Source: Caldilineaceae bacterium
Lineage (GTDB): Bacteria; Chloroflexota; Anaerolineae; Caldilineales; Caldilineaceae
Assembly: GCA_019637685.1 (NCBI GenBank)
Contig: JAHBVF010000036.1
Span: forward strand, 1-64,000
Direction: 5' to 3'
DNA length: 64,000 bases
Shown here piece by piece: positions 17,417 through 28,500 of this stretch. The notes beneath the pieces were generated by a model. That model was given only the letters and a program-made list of their open reading frames with translations, searched no databases and was not told the DNA's origin. How positions within the stretch are numbered: the stretch's first letter is position 1; each line of letters opens with the position of its first letter. A program made the translations under genes and the position numbers.

Positions 17417-17445
17417 TTGAGTTCACCTTTGCTGGCTGTTATAAT
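17417..17445 (+). promoter_or_regulatory. Sigma-70-type promoter of the 495-residue beta-helix gene
   Basis: TTGAGT (17417-17422) and a perfect TATAAT (17440-17445) are 17 bases apart. It would give a leader of about 250 bases before the TTG start at 17705. The region 17324-17704 contains no other feature I can support. Confidence 0.7.
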
Positions 17446-17704
17446 CGTTGCACCGCCAAGCAGTTTCCATCCACACAAGATGGCCAGACCCGTGACAGAC
17501 AGTCGGCAGTGACATTCACAAGAGTGATCGGTGAAACCTGTGCTGCCGCGCATACGGGCCTTCTCACATTCATCCTGGCAAGCCTACCACGCGCCCAACC
17601 AATTGCATCCGTCACGCGTATCGCCTGGTGGCTTCCCCCCAACTGTTCTCTACTTGGCCCCTATTTTCTCTATTCAACCCGCGTCGTACAAGGAGAATCC
17701 AACA

Positions 17705-19192
17705 TTGAAAACGATCAGCCACCACACAAAGCAATTCGTAGGGCGTGTTACGCTTCTCCTGACCCTCGCCCTGTTGTGCTTCGCACCCCTATCCACGGCC
17801 AATGCCCAGCCCCGTACGGGGACAGCCACTACCCACTTCGTCAAGGCCGGGGCAAACAGCAATGGGACAGGCACATCCTGGGCCAATGCATTTCCCAAAT
17901 TGCAGGATGCCCTGGCCGTTGCCCAGAGCGGGGATGAGATTTGGGTGGCCGCCGGTGTCTATACACCGGAGAACGCCCAGTCCAGTTTCACATTGGTGGA
18001 TGGCGTTGCGATCTATGGCGGCTTTGCCGGCAACGAGATCGCGCGTAGTGCCCGCAATTGGAAGACCAATCTCACGGTTCTCAGCGGGGATGTGGATGGG
18101 GACGATCTCAACAGCGACGGCAACTTTATCAGCGAAAGTGTGACGGATATTCTGGGAACCAACAGCGATGTGGTGGTTGCCAGCAACGGTGTGAGCCGTG
18201 CCGCCCGGCTGGATGGAGTGATCGTCACCGGCGGAAAAGGTGGCAACGGCGCGGGCATGAACAATCAAAACAGCAGCAGCCCCACCGTGGCCAATGTGAT
18301 TTTTTGGGGCAATCACGCGGGTTCCCATGGCGGGGGCATGTATAACAACAACAGCAGTCCCTTGCTGCGTGATGTTGTCTTTATGAACAATCAAGCCGGC
18401 CGGGGTGGGGGCATTGCCAACCTTGCCAGCAGTAGCCCGGTTCTGGTCAATGTGACATTTAAGGGCAACCGGGTTGCGAATCAGGGCGGCGGTATGCACA
18501 GCGTCAACAGTACTTCGACGCTGTGGAACGTCTCTTTCTTTGGCAACCACGCGGATGGCGAAGGGGGCGGCATGAACAACGATATGGGCGATGCCAGCCT
18601 GACGAATGTGGTCTTTGTGGGCAACACCACCGCGACGACTGTGGGCGGCGGCATGACGAATGTCAACGGGGGAACCCTCACCCTGACCAACCTGACTTTT
18701 GTGGACAACCGCTCCACGGATAGCGGCGGCGCTATGTATAACTACAACACAACGCCTGCCATCCGCAATACCATTTTCTGGAACAATGGCGGCAGCGAGA
18801 GCGGTTCCCAGATCAACGGCAAGCCCGAGGGGATTCGCAACAGTCTGATTCAGGGGGACAGCAACACCGACGGCGGTAATTTGGACGGTACACTTGAGAG
18901 CAACAACCCCCGGTTTGTGCGCCAGCCCAGCGACGGCGGCGACGGCTGGGGCGTGGGCAACAACGACGACTACGGCGATCTGCGTCTGCTCAGCAGCTCG
19001 GCCCTGATCGGCAAGGGCAACAACAGCTTTCTGCCGGCCGATGCCCAGGACCTGGACGGCGACGCCAACACAAGCGAACCCCTGCCCGTGGACCGGGGCG
19101 GCCACACACGTGTGGTGGACGGCACTGTAGACCTGGGCGCCTACGAGTACGGCCTCCACTACCGGGCCTTTCTGCCCCAGACCCGGAAATAG
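17705..19192 (+). CDS. Secreted right-handed beta-helix repeat protein
   Basis: 495 residues with a signal peptide of about 34 residues ending TANA. It opens with FVKAGANSNGTGTSWANAF and LQDALAVAQSGDEIWVAAGVYTP, the typical entry of Pel-like or polymorphic outer-membrane-type beta-helix proteins. Repeats rich in G-G-G-M, N-N and L-x-N-V-x-F follow. No catalytic motif is apparent; a surface or adhesive role is likely. The start is TTG at 17705, with AAGGAG 9 bases upstream; no in-frame ATG fits. It ends in YRAFLPQTRK, resembling the ends of other secreted proteins here. It precedes the giant paralogue and may share its function. Confidence 0.82.
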   Translation: MKTISHHTKQFVGRVTLLLTLALLCFAPLSTANAQPRTGTATTHFVKAGANSNGTGTSWANAFPKLQDALAVAQSGDEIWVAAGVYTPENAQSSFTLVDGVAIYGGFAGNEIARSARNWKTNLTVLSGDVDGDDLNSDGNFISESVTDILGTNSDVVVASNGVSRAARLDGVIVTGGKGGNGAGMNNQNSSSPTVANVIFWGNHAGSHGGGMYNNNSSPLLRDVVFMNNQAGRGGGIANLASSSPVLVNVTFKGNRVANQGGGMHSVNSTSTLWNVSFFGNHADGEGGGMNNDMGDASLTNVVFVGNTTATTVGGGMTNVNGGTLTLTNLTFVDNRSTDSGGAMYNYNTTPAIRNTIFWNNGGSESGSQINGKPEGIRNSLIQGDSNTDGGNLDGTLESNNPRFVRQPSDGGDGWGVGNNDDYGDLRLLSSSALIGKGNNSFLPADAQDLDGDANTSEPLPVDRGGHTRVVDGTVDLGAYEYGLHYRAFLPQTRK

Positions 19193-19322
19193 AAAGCAGC
19201 CATCGGTTGCCAAATTGTAAGCAAATTGCAGCCTTATAACTGGTACTTTTGTACTACAGTGGGGTGATCAGCAGAAAAATCGACTTATAGACAGCCCTAT
19301 TCTGCATATTAGGAGAGAATCA

Positions 19323-22300
19323 ATGAGACGAACACTGCCGCACACCCTTCCTACACGTCCCTCGCGAGCGCGCAGATTGTTTGTTCTGCTTCTCCTTCTT
19401 GCGCTGGTTGGGGCAGCGCTGTTCGAGTCGTCACAAACGGCCCGGGCGTCCGCTGAAGAGACCGAAGTTGTGCTCAATACCAGCACGAATATCCTCACCA
19501 TCACCGACATCAACGACATTTCACCTACCAACAACAGCAGTCTGACTGGGGTGAGCGTCACTTGTGTGAACGCGCTGACCGTGCAAAACACAGCGGACAG
19601 CGGCGCGGGTAGCCTGCGACAGGCGGTTGCCGATCTGTGCGACGACGGTGTCATCGACTTTGCCGCCGGACTTTCCGGCCAAACGATTACACTGACAACT
19701 GGCGAAATAGCCCTGAACCAGACGGCCACCATCACCGGCAGCGTGCCGATTACCATCAGCGGCAACAACGCCAGCCGCATTTTCAGCATCAGCAGCAGCG
19801 GTGTGGTGACGCTAAGCCATCTGACACTGCTGAATGGCAACGCCGTTAACGACAATGGCGGGGCCATCGAATCAAATGGTGACTTAACAATTGAGTCGAG
19901 CACACTTGCCAATAACCAAGCCACCTATGCGGGAGGTGCAATCCGTGTGAATACGGGCACAACCCGGCTGTACAACAGTACTATCAGCGGCAACACGTCC
20001 GGTACATATGGCGGCGGTGTCCGCAACAATAGCGGCACGCTCTTTGTCGTCCACACCACATTTATCGACAACTTTGAAAATGGGAGTGGCGGGGCCAATA
20101 TTGATAATAGCGGCACACTGCACTTGACGAATTCCCTTCTCTCTTCGTCTGATACGTCAAAAGATTGCGACAATGTCGGCGGAACCATTGCCACAAACAT
20201 CAATAATCTAATCGAAGACGGCACCTGCTCCGCCGCGTTCTCTGGCGATCCCAAAGTCAGCCCTCTGGCCGACAACGGCGGCCAGACCTTCACCCACGCG
20301 CTGCTTGCAGGCAGCCCGGCCATCAATGAAGCCGACGCGTCCAATTGCCGCTCGGCAGATCAGCGGGACGTGGCGCGCCCCCAGGGGGGCGGCTGCGATA
20401 TCGGCGCGTTTGAACTGATTCCTGCGGACCTATCCCTCACCAAAACGGTCGATCCGGCCAATGCGCAACCGGGCGAGCCAATCACCTATACCCTCGCCTT
20501 CACAAATAGTGGCCCCGCCATTGCGATAAATGTGATCCTCAGCGACAGCATCCCTGTCAGCGTCACCATCTCTGGCGTTGCCAGCAGTAGTTACGGCGGC
20601 GCGTCGATTGTCCAGACCAGCGGCAGCCCCGACTTCGCCTGGGACGTGAGCGATCTGGCTGTGGACGCAGGGGGCTGGATCACCCTTACCGGCACGCTCA
20701 ACGCTGGCTTGTCGGTGCAGAATATCGCCAACACCGCCACCATCACCGCATCCAACGACATTACCTCGACCAACAACAGCGCCAGCGTCAGCCTGCACGT
20801 CAACGGTATCCTCTACGTGGACACGGACGCCAGCGGCAGCGCCACGGGCGTCTCCTGGACCGACGCCTTCACCAATGTGCAGGATGCCCTGGCCCTGGCC
20901 GCCAGCGGCGACGAGATCTGGGTGGCCGCGGGTGTCTACTACCCGGACGAAGGGAACGGCCAGACGGACGATAACCGCAGCGCCAGCTTCCAACTGAAGT
21001 CGGGGATGGGTCTCTACGGCGGCTTTGCCGGGGGCGAGACCAGCCGGGCGCAGCGGGCGTCTGCCGACAACCTCACCGTGCTCAGCGGGGATATCGACCA
21101 CGCGACCAACCCGGACACAGCCACCGCCCAGGGGGTGGTGACCGACACGGCCAATATCGCGGGCAACAACGCCTACCACGTGGTCATCGGCAGCGGCACG
21201 GACAGCAGCGCCGTGCTGGACGGTTTCACCGTCGCTGCTGGTCAGGCTAACGGCAGCGAGTACTCAGAGCATTTTGGCGGCGGGCTGTACAGCTATGATG
21301 GCACCCCGACGGTGAGCAATGTCATCTTCAGCGCCAACAGCGCCAGCGACAACGGCGGCGGTCTGTATTCCTTGATAAGCAGCGGTAGCCCGATGCTGAC
21401 CAATGTCACCTTCAGCGGCAACAGCACCGGCGGCGACGGCGGCGGGATATACAACCGCGGCGGCAGCCCGATGCTGACCAACGTCACCTTCAGCGGCAAC
21501 AGCGCCGGCAGCGAGGGCGGCGGCTTTTTCAGCCACTTCAGCAACCCGACCCTGATCAACGTCACCTTCAGCGGCAATAGGGCAAGCGATGGCGGCGGGA
21601 TGAACAGCTACAGGGGAGGTCTCTCGTTGACCAATGTCACCTTCAGCGGCAACAGCGCCAGCGGCGACGGCGGCGGCCTGTACAACTACAAGAACGACAC
21701 ATACGGCAGCCCTACGTTCACCAACGTCATCTTTTGGGGGAATCGTGCCGGCACTAGCCTCTTCAACCAGATGATCACTCGAAATGACAACTTCAACCCC
21801 ACTATCAGTCACAGCATCGTGGAAGGGGGCTGCGCCAGCATCGCCTTCGGTGCCAACTGCGGCACGGGCAACCTGGATGTCGACCCCCGCTTCGTCTCGC
21901 CTGCGGATGCGGGCAGCGCGCCTACTACAGAGGGCGATTTGCGCCTGCAAGTCGACTCCCCGGCCATTGATGTGGGGGACAACAGCGCCAACAGCAGCAG
22001 CACCGATCCCGACGGCAACCCCCGCATCGTCAACGGCAGCATCGACATAGGGGCCTACGAATTCCAGTCCAGCGATCTGGCCGTCACCAAAGCAGTCGAT
22101 CCGGCCAGCATACAGCCGGGGGCGACGATCACCTACACCCTCAGCTTCACCAACACCGGCCCAACCGCAGGGGAGAATGTGATCATCAGCGACAGCGTGC
22201 CGGTGAGCGTCACCGTCAGCGGCGTCACCAGCAGCACTGTGGGCGGAGCGAACATCACCCAGACCAGCGGCTCGCCCGATTTCGCCTGGGATGTGAGCGA

Positions 22301-25300
22301 TTTGGCCGTGGGCGCGGGAGGGCATATTACCCTGACGGGGACGCTGACAGACACATTCCTGGCCGCGACAACTGTGGACAACACAGCCAGCATCACGGCC
22401 ACGAATGACCTCACCGCTACGAATAACAGCGACAGCGCGGGGGTGGCAATCGTCGCGGGGCCCTTTGTCTACGCGGCTACTGGCGGCGAGGACATCTCTG
22501 TAGAGCGCAACGGCGACCTGCTGGAGCTGCGGGTCAACGGTGTAATAGTGGCCCGACGGGGCATTGCTCTCCTCTCATCGGTGACACTGAGCACCACCGG
22601 CGTCATCGATCTGGCCGGCCATCTGGACGCGGGCAGCAACGCGGTCACACTGAATGGGACGGTCAAGAACAGCCAGTCCAACAACCCGGACATCACGGGC
22701 AATGTGACCCTCAACGGAACCCTGGCCCCGGGCGCGTCGCCGGGCCAGATGGTTGTCAACGGCGATGTGACATTCAGCGCCGGGGATACATTGGGGGTTG
22801 AGATCGAAGGCACAACTTTCGCTCCTCCGACAATCGAGTACGACCAACTTCAGGTGACGGGCAGCGGGCGCACTGTAACGCTGGGCAATGCCACGCTGCT
22901 GATAACGCCCACCATCACACCCGCTGCGGGTGATCAGTTTGTGATCATCGACGCGGTCGCGTCCGACAGCACAATTGTGGGGACATTTGCGGGCCTGGCC
23001 CAGAACAGCCTGCTTTCCATCAACGGTCAGTCGGCCTACATCGACTACGCGGGCGGCGACGGCAATGATGTGGTCATTACCACGTGCAGCGATGCCATTA
23101 CCGTCACCAGCGGCGCGGATAGCGGCGCTGGCAGTCTGCGTCAGGCCATCGATCGTATCTGCCCCGGCGGGACGATTACGATTAGTGTTTCCACAGTCTC
23201 CCTGGAAAGTGTGGGCAATTCCTCAATCGGCAACTCGGCCCTCGCCATTGCCAAGCCGGTGTCAATTGTCGGCAATGGCGTGACGATCACCCGCACGGTT
23301 GCAGCGGATTTCCGCCTCTTTTTGATTGACACCACTGGAGTGTTGACCCTGACCAACGCCATTCTGGAGGGGGGCAACGCCGCGGGCAGCTATACGAATG
23401 GTCGCGGGGGCGGCTTCTATGTGCGGGGCAGCCTGGCCCTGGACCAGGTAATGCTGCGTCTGAACAACGCCAGCCAATTTGGTGGAGCGATCCATACGCA
23501 AGGCAGCCTGACAATCACCAATTCATCTCTCATCACCAACACCGCCACCAGTGGCGGCGCGCTCTCCACGGATCTCAACACAAACGGTTCTATACAAATT
23601 TGGGACAGCGCCATTGAGGCCAATCGGGCGAGCCGCAACGGCGCGATGTACTTGTACCTCGAAGGAAGTGGACTGGAGTACACCGTAAACATTTCGCGCA
23701 CCCGAGTCTATTCCAATACCGCCAGCAACAGCACCGGCGCGATTGGCATTGAAACCCGCGAAAACAGCAGGATGACCGTATCAATCATCGACAGCCGCAT
23801 CTATTCCAATACGGCGGGGAACGACGGCGGTGCGTTTGGTATTGCCGCCTACAGTAGCGTGGCAGATCTGAACATCCAACGTTCGACCATTGACCACAAC
23901 CAGTCGGGCGGCCAGGGTGGAGGCCTCTATGCCTACACAGACGGGGCCGGCGATCCGCGTATCACCCTGATCAATAGCACCGTAAGCAGCAACGTGGCAG
24001 ACGGAAGCGGCGGTGGTCTGGCTATAGAAGTTGGCACCCTGGAACTGCACAATGTCACCGTCACCGACAATACCGCCGACGCCGACGCCGATAATAACGG
24101 TAACGGCGGCGGGGTGGCCGACTTCACAGGCAATGCTACCTTCTACAACTCACTTATCGCGGACAACCACGACAACTCGCCGCCCGTTCAGGTCGGACAG
24201 GTCGTGCCCGACATTGAGGGCAGTTTCACCAGCGGCGGCTACAATCTTATCGGCCACGACACGGCCGGCGTGTGGACGGCTGGCACTAGCGATCAGGTGG
24301 GAACCGCTTCCCCCATCGATCCTCTCCTCGGCCCCCTGCAGGACAACGGCGGAGCTACCTGGACCCATGCGCTGCTGCCCGGCTCGCCCGCCATCGACGC
24401 GGGCAACGACGGCGGCGACGGCGGTATCGTCACCGACGAGGATCAGCGGGCCTATGACCGACCGGTGGACATTCCCGGCTACGCCAATGTGGGCGACGGC
24501 AGCGACATCGGTGCTTTTGAAATGCAGGCCACAGATGTAGGGATTGCCAAGAGCGTTACACCAGCCACAGTTGCGCCGGGCGAGACAATCACCTACACCC
24601 TCGTCATCACCGCGGGCGGCACAATTGACCCGGCCCTGGGTGTCGTCATCACCGACGCCATTCCGATGAGCGTGACCGCCACATCGGTCATCAGCAGCGG
24701 CATCGCTTTTGTACAGACGGGCACATCCCCGTACGTCTGGGTGGTGGATTCAGCCGCGCCAGGCGCAACGGGCTATCTGACGATCACCGGTGTGGTCAGC
24801 AACGCCACATCCCTGCTGGGCACAACTGTCATCAATACAGCGGAAATCAGCGCATCCAACGACAGCTATGCGGGCAACAACAGCGACAGCGCGGCCTTCG
24901 ATGTGGTGGGCGTGACGGTCGGCGTCAGCCCGGCCAGTGTGGACGAAGACGGGGCAGTGAATCTCACCTACACCTTCACCCGCACGGGGCCGACAGCCAG
25001 CCCGCTGACAGTCTCCTTCGATGTGGGCGGCACAGCTGCCTTTGGCACGGACTATACACAAAGCGGCGCGGACATATTCAGTGCCAGCAACGGCACAGTG
25101 ACGATTCCCGCCGCCAGCAGCACGGCCACAGTTGTGGTGGACCCGACGGCGGATACCCTGGCCGAGATAGCCGAGACAGTCATCCTGACCGCCACCGCAG
25201 GCACGGGCTATGGCGTCGGTTCCCCTTCCAGGGCCACGGGCACAATCGTCGACGACGACAGCGCGGGCGTCACTGTCAGCCATGTGACGGCCTATGAGGG

Positions 25301-28300
25301 GCAGAGCGGCACGACTGATTTCGTGTTTACAATTACCCTGACCAATGCGGTGAGCAGTGAAGTCTTCGTGCCCTGGGAGACCGCGGACGGCACAGCCCTG
25401 ACCAGTGACAACGATTACTACTCGGACAGCGCCGGTGTCGCCTTCCCCGCGGGTCTGGCGGGCACGCAGACAGTGACAATTACCGTCGTCGGCGACCGCT
25501 ATGTGGAGACAGATGAGATTTTCTACCTCGACCTGTTCGGAGCCTATGGCAACGGGCAGAACGTCTTTGTCAGCGACGACCGGGGCATTGGGACGATTCT
25601 CAACGACGATTTTGCCGATGTGACGGTCAGCAAAGCTGTCTGGCCCACATTGCTGGGACCGGGCGATACTCTGACCTACACGCTTCACTTTACCAACAGC
25701 GGCAGCGGCATTGCCACGGGCGTCTATCTGACCGATAGCCTGCCCGCCGACCTGACGGCTACCGGTGTGGTTAGCAGCGGCATCCTTCTCACCCAGACCA
25801 GCACCTCGCCCTACACCTGGCAAGTGGGTGAGCTGTGGCCGGGCGACAGCGGCATACTGACGGTCACGGCCAGCCTGGGAACAAGCAATAGCCTGTATGG
25901 GACGACAATCACCAACACCGTCTACATCAGCGCCAGCAACGACTACACAACGACGAACAATAGCAGCAGTGCGGCCTTTGGGGTCGTCGGTGCGCCGGTG
26001 CTCGCCATCCACAAAAGTGTGGACAATGCATCCCCCAACGAATCCGGAACGATTACCTATACAGTCGTCGTCTCCAACACCGGCGCTTCGACAGCGACCG
26101 GTGTGGATGTATACGACGCTATCGCCGGGGCATTGGCCTCCGATATCTCTCTGGCAGCCGGTGCGCGAGTCACCTACACCTATCCCATCAGCCAGGACGA
26201 CGGCCCGCTGACCGTCGTCAACACCGCCACCGTCACCAGCAGCCAGACCAGCCCGGTCTCGGCCAGTGTGACTGTTTTATGGCAGAATGTGGCCCCCACG
26301 GCCAGCCTGGGCAACAACGGCTCTGTCAACGACGGCCAGACGGCTATCGTATCCTTCAGCAGCCAGCGCGACCCGTCGTCTGCCGACACGACCAGCGGTT
26401 TCCGCTACAGCTACGACTTCGACAACGACGGAACCTTTGAGATTACCAACACGCTGGCCGCCACGGCCACTGTCCCCGCCGGCTATCTGACCGGCGTGAC
26501 CAGTCGCACCGTGCGCGGTCGCATCGCGGACAAGGACGGCGGCTACACCGACTACACGACGACGGTTACGGTCAACGCGCCGACTGCGACACCCACGCCG
26601 TCAATTACACCGACACCTTCCCAGACGCCGACCCAGACGCCGACAATTACCCCCACGCCTTCTCAGACGCCGACCGCGTCACCCTCTGCCACACCGACTG
26701 TGACACCCACGCCTTCCGCGTCGCCCTCGGCCACATCGACTGTGACACCCACGCCTTCCGCGTCGCCCTCAGTCACGCCGACTGTGACGCCGACACCTTC
26801 GGCGTCGCCCTCAGCCACACTGACTGTGACGCCGACACCTTCCGCGTCGCCCTCAACCACGCCGACTGTGACGCCGACGGCTTCGGCGTCGCCCTCAGCC
26901 ACACCGACTATCACGCCCACGCAAACACCGACGGACATCGCCTCTGTTCCCGCCCTCGCCCTGAGCCTGACGCTGGAACGCACAGGCCCAGCCGCAGACG
27001 GTATTGTGACTGTGGGCCAGGAGGTGACCTTTACCCTGCACATCACCAACACGGGCGATTCGGCGCTGACAACCCTGCCTCTGACCGATACCTTCGACAG
27101 TGCGTACCTCAGCTTTCTGGCGGCCAGCCCAGCCGCGGACAGCAGCAGCGGCGGGCAATTGGCCTGGAACAATCTGGCCAGCGGCTCGCCCTTGGCCGTG
27201 AATGCCACGCAGGTGGTGACGCTTCGCTATCGCGCCACGGCCAACACCGACCTGCTGGCGGCCAAAACCACCAGTCAGACAGCACGGGTCGACGGCGCGC
27301 AAAATGCCAGCGGGCAAACAGCCGCGCCCGCCCAGGCCAGCGCAGGGATACGCATCACCAATCCATCGCTGGTTGTGGAGAAAACCCTGGCTGGCAGCAA
27401 TCCCTTTGCGGTTCAGGGCGCGCCGATCACCTTCACCATCCGGTTGACCAACACAGGTGACACCAGTTTGGCACTTGTGGACGTACACGACATCCACGAT
27501 CCGACCCACTTTGTCTACCGCACCGCCTCCCTCCCGCCCAGCCAGATCGACAATGACGGCTTGCAATGGAGTGATGTCACCACCGCCCTGGGGGACATTG
27601 CCCCGGGAACCGGCGTCAGCTTCCAGGCCGGTTTCACAGTGACCACCACGGCCTCGCCGGTGATGAATCGGGTGCAGATCAACCGGGCTGTGGACGAAAA
27701 CGGCGACCCGGTGAATCTGGCCAGCGGACAGGCAGAGGTGGATGTGGCGCTGGCTGCCGTAGACCTCACCCTGGACAGTGAACCAGCGCCGCTCCAGAGT
27801 GTGCGTCCGGGCGACTGCATCGTCTACGATCTGATGGTGACCAACACCGGCGGAATGGACCTGACCCATACGACTTTGACCGCGGCGCCACCGGAAGGCA
27901 CGACGGTTGTCGAAAGCTGCCCCGGTGATTCTCAGGCGCGGCTGCCAGGCCCCCAGGCCCACGCACCGGCAGTGGTGTGGGACCTGGGCACCCTACGCCG
28001 GGGCTTCATCGAAACACGCCAGCTTCGGGTGACGGTCAACGGGGACATTCAGACGCTTGCCATTGTCCTGCGTGCGGTTGTCACCAGCGACCAGACCGGC
28101 GATTTCGCTATCACCGGCCAGGGAACCAATCCCCTGGACCCGACCGCTGTCACCCTTCTGCGCTTCACGGCCCGCGGCCAGCCCGATGGGGTGCAGGTGA
28201 ATTGGGTGACAGGCGCGGAGGTAAACGCCTGGGGTTTCCACCTGTGGCGCACGGCCAGCGAGCAGTGGGGGAGCGGCCTGCGGGTGACGCCCGGGGTGAT

Positions 28301-28493
28301 CCCCGCGGCCGGACGCAACGGCAGCGGCGCGTCCTACAGTTTCTTCGATCCCGACGGCAAGAGGGGCCACTGGTATTGGCTTCAGGAAGTTGAGAGCGAC
28401 GGCAACCTGAATCTCTATGGGCCGGTGCTGGTGGACGCGGTGACATCGGGTCTGCCGCAGCGCAGTCTGTTCCTGCCGATGGTGGGCCGGTAA
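19323..28493 (+). CDS. Giant secreted surface protein: beta-helix, DUF11, Calx-beta and Thr/Pro/Ser linker
   Basis: 3056 residues. Signal peptide about 1-43. A beta-helix block (about 75-355) is followed by DUF11 (about 369), a second beta-helix (about 496-905), DUF11 (about 917) and a third beta-helix (about 1255-1735). DUF11 (about 1737), two Calx-beta-like modules (about 1865-2096) and further DUF11 modules (about 2098 and 2227) come next. A PKD-like segment leads to a low-complexity linker (about 2420-2538), more DUF11 modules, and a terminal FnIII-like segment starting near 2942 (AVTLLRFTARGQPDGVQVNW). DUF11 modules begin KTVDPANAQPGEPITYTL or similar. The C-terminus is LFLPMVGR. The start ATG follows AGGAGAG. 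A large adhesin or cell-envelope stalk is likely; no enzymatic motif is seen. Confidence 0.88.
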   Translation: MRRTLPHTLPTRPSRARRLFVLLLLLALVGAALFESSQTARASAEETEVVLNTSTNILTITDINDISPTNNSSLTGVSVTCVNALTVQNTADSGAGSLRQAVADLCDDGVIDFAAGLSGQTITLTTGEIALNQTATITGSVPITISGNNASRIFSISSSGVVTLSHLTLLNGNAVNDNGGAIESNGDLTIESSTLANNQATYAGGAIRVNTGTTRLYNSTISGNTSGTYGGGVRNNSGTLFVVHTTFIDNFENGSGGANIDNSGTLHLTNSLLSSSDTSKDCDNVGGTIATNINNLIEDGTCSAAFSGDPKVSPLADNGGQTFTHALLAGSPAINEADASNCRSADQRDVARPQGGGCDIGAFELIPADLSLTKTVDPANAQPGEPITYTLAFTNSGPAIAINVILSDSIPVSVTISGVASSSYGGASIVQTSGSPDFAWDVSDLAVDAGGWITLTGTLNAGLSVQNIANTATITASNDITSTNNSASVSLHVNGILYVDTDASGSATGVSWTDAFTNVQDALALAASGDEIWVAAGVYYPDEGNGQTDDNRSASFQLKSGMGLYGGFAGGETSRAQRASADNLTVLSGDIDHATNPDTATAQGVVTDTANIAGNNAYHVVIGSGTDSSAVLDGFTVAAGQANGSEYSEHFGGGLYSYDGTPTVSNVIFSANSASDNGGGLYSLISSGSPMLTNVTFSGNSTGGDGGGIYNRGGSPMLTNVTFSGNSAGSEGGGFFSHFSNPTLINVTFSGNRASDGGGMNSYRGGLSLTNVTFSGNSASGDGGGLYNYKNDTYGSPTFTNVIFWGNRAGTSLFNQMITRNDNFNPTISHSIVEGGCASIAFGANCGTGNLDVDPRFVSPADAGSAPTTEGDLRLQVDSPAIDVGDNSANSSSTDPDGNPRIVNGSIDIGAYEFQSSDLAVTKAVDPASIQPGATITYTLSFTNTGPTAGENVIISDSVPVSVTVSGVTSSTVGGANITQTSGSPDFAWDVSDLAVGAGGHITLTGTLTDTFLAATTVDNTASITATNDLTATNNSDSAGVAIVAGPFVYAATGGEDISVERNGDLLELRVNGVIVARRGIALLSSVTLSTTGVIDLAGHLDAGSNAVTLNGTVKNSQSNNPDITGNVTLNGTLAPGASPGQMVVNGDVTFSAGDTLGVEIEGTTFAPPTIEYDQLQVTGSGRTVTLGNATLLITPTITPAAGDQFVIIDAVASDSTIVGTFAGLAQNSLLSINGQSAYIDYAGGDGNDVVITTCSDAITVTSGADSGAGSLRQAIDRICPGGTITISVSTVSLESVGNSSIGNSALAIAKPVSIVGNGVTITRTVAADFRLFLIDTTGVLTLTNAILEGGNAAGSYTNGRGGGFYVRGSLALDQVMLRLNNASQFGGAIHTQGSLTITNSSLITNTATSGGALSTDLNTNGSIQIWDSAIEANRASRNGAMYLYLEGSGLEYTVNISRTRVYSNTASNSTGAIGIETRENSRMTVSIIDSRIYSNTAGNDGGAFGIAAYSSVADLNIQRSTIDHNQSGGQGGGLYAYTDGAGDPRITLINSTVSSNVADGSGGGLAIEVGTLELHNVTVTDNTADADADNNGNGGGVADFTGNATFYNSLIADNHDNSPPVQVGQVVPDIEGSFTSGGYNLIGHDTAGVWTAGTSDQVGTASPIDPLLGPLQDNGGATWTHALLPGSPAIDAGNDGGDGGIVTDEDQRAYDRPVDIPGYANVGDGSDIGAFEMQATDVGIAKSVTPATVAPGETITYTLVITAGGTIDPALGVVITDAIPMSVTATSVISSGIAFVQTGTSPYVWVVDSAAPGATGYLTITGVVSNATSLLGTTVINTAEISASNDSYAGNNSDSAAFDVVGVTVGVSPASVDEDGAVNLTYTFTRTGPTASPLTVSFDVGGTAAFGTDYTQSGADIFSASNGTVTIPAASSTATVVVDPTADTLAEIAETVILTATAGTGYGVGSPSRATGTIVDDDSAGVTVSHVTAYEGQSGTTDFVFTITLTNAVSSEVFVPWETADGTALTSDNDYYSDSAGVAFPAGLAGTQTVTITVVGDRYVETDEIFYLDLFGAYGNGQNVFVSDDRGIGTILNDDFADVTVSKAVWPTLLGPGDTLTYTLHFTNSGSGIATGVYLTDSLPADLTATGVVSSGILLTQTSTSPYTWQVGELWPGDSGILTVTASLGTSNSLYGTTITNTVYISASNDYTTTNNSSSAAFGVVGAPVLAIHKSVDNASPNESGTITYTVVVSNTGASTATGVDVYDAIAGALASDISLAAGARVTYTYPISQDDGPLTVVNTATVTSSQTSPVSASVTVLWQNVAPTASLGNNGSVNDGQTAIVSFSSQRDPSSADTTSGFRYSYDFDNDGTFEITNTLAATATVPAGYLTGVTSRTVRGRIADKDGGYTDYTTTVTVNAPTATPTPSITPTPSQTPTQTPTITPTPSQTPTASPSATPTVTPTPSASPSATSTVTPTPSASPSVTPTVTPTPSASPSATLTVTPTPSASPSTTPTVTPTASASPSATPTITPTQTPTDIASVPALALSLTLERTGPAADGIVTVGQEVTFTLHITNTGDSALTTLPLTDTFDSAYLSFLAASPAADSSSGGQLAWNNLASGSPLAVNATQVVTLRYRATANTDLLAAKTTSQTARVDGAQNASGQTAAPAQASAGIRITNPSLVVEKTLAGSNPFAVQGAPITFTIRLTNTGDTSLALVDVHDIHDPTHFVYRTASLPPSQIDNDGLQWSDVTTALGDIAPGTGVSFQAGFTVTTTASPVMNRVQINRAVDENGDPVNLASGQAEVDVALAAVDLTLDSEPAPLQSVRPGDCIVYDLMVTNTGGMDLTHTTLTAAPPEGTTVVESCPGDSQARLPGPQAHAPAVVWDLGTLRRGFIETRQLRVTVNGDIQTLAIVLRAVVTSDQTGDFAITGQGTNPLDPTAVTLLRFTARGQPDGVQVNWVTGAEVNAWGFHLWRTASEQWGSGLRVTPGVIPAAGRNGSGASYSFFDPDGKRGHWYWLQEVESDGNLNLYGPVLVDAVTSGLPQRSLFLPMVGR
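26690..26930. repeat. 42-bp coding tandem repeat (14-residue Thr/Pro/Ser units)
   Basis: Inside the giant gene, about five to six units of 42 bp encode TVTPTPSASPSATP with small changes (SATS, SVTP, SATL, STTP). The repeat forms an extended linker, expected to be flexible or O-glycosylated, between the PKD-like and DUF11 modules. Slippage could change its length. Confidence 0.88.
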
Positions 28494-28500
28494 GGGGGGC

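Noticed and set aside
19207..19240. Possible promoter before the giant gene
   Set aside because: TTGCCA and TATAAC are 22 bases apart; no pair with normal spacing was found.
24750..26012. 420-codon open frame on the minus strand
   Set aside because: Antisense to the giant surface protein; composition reflects its repeats.
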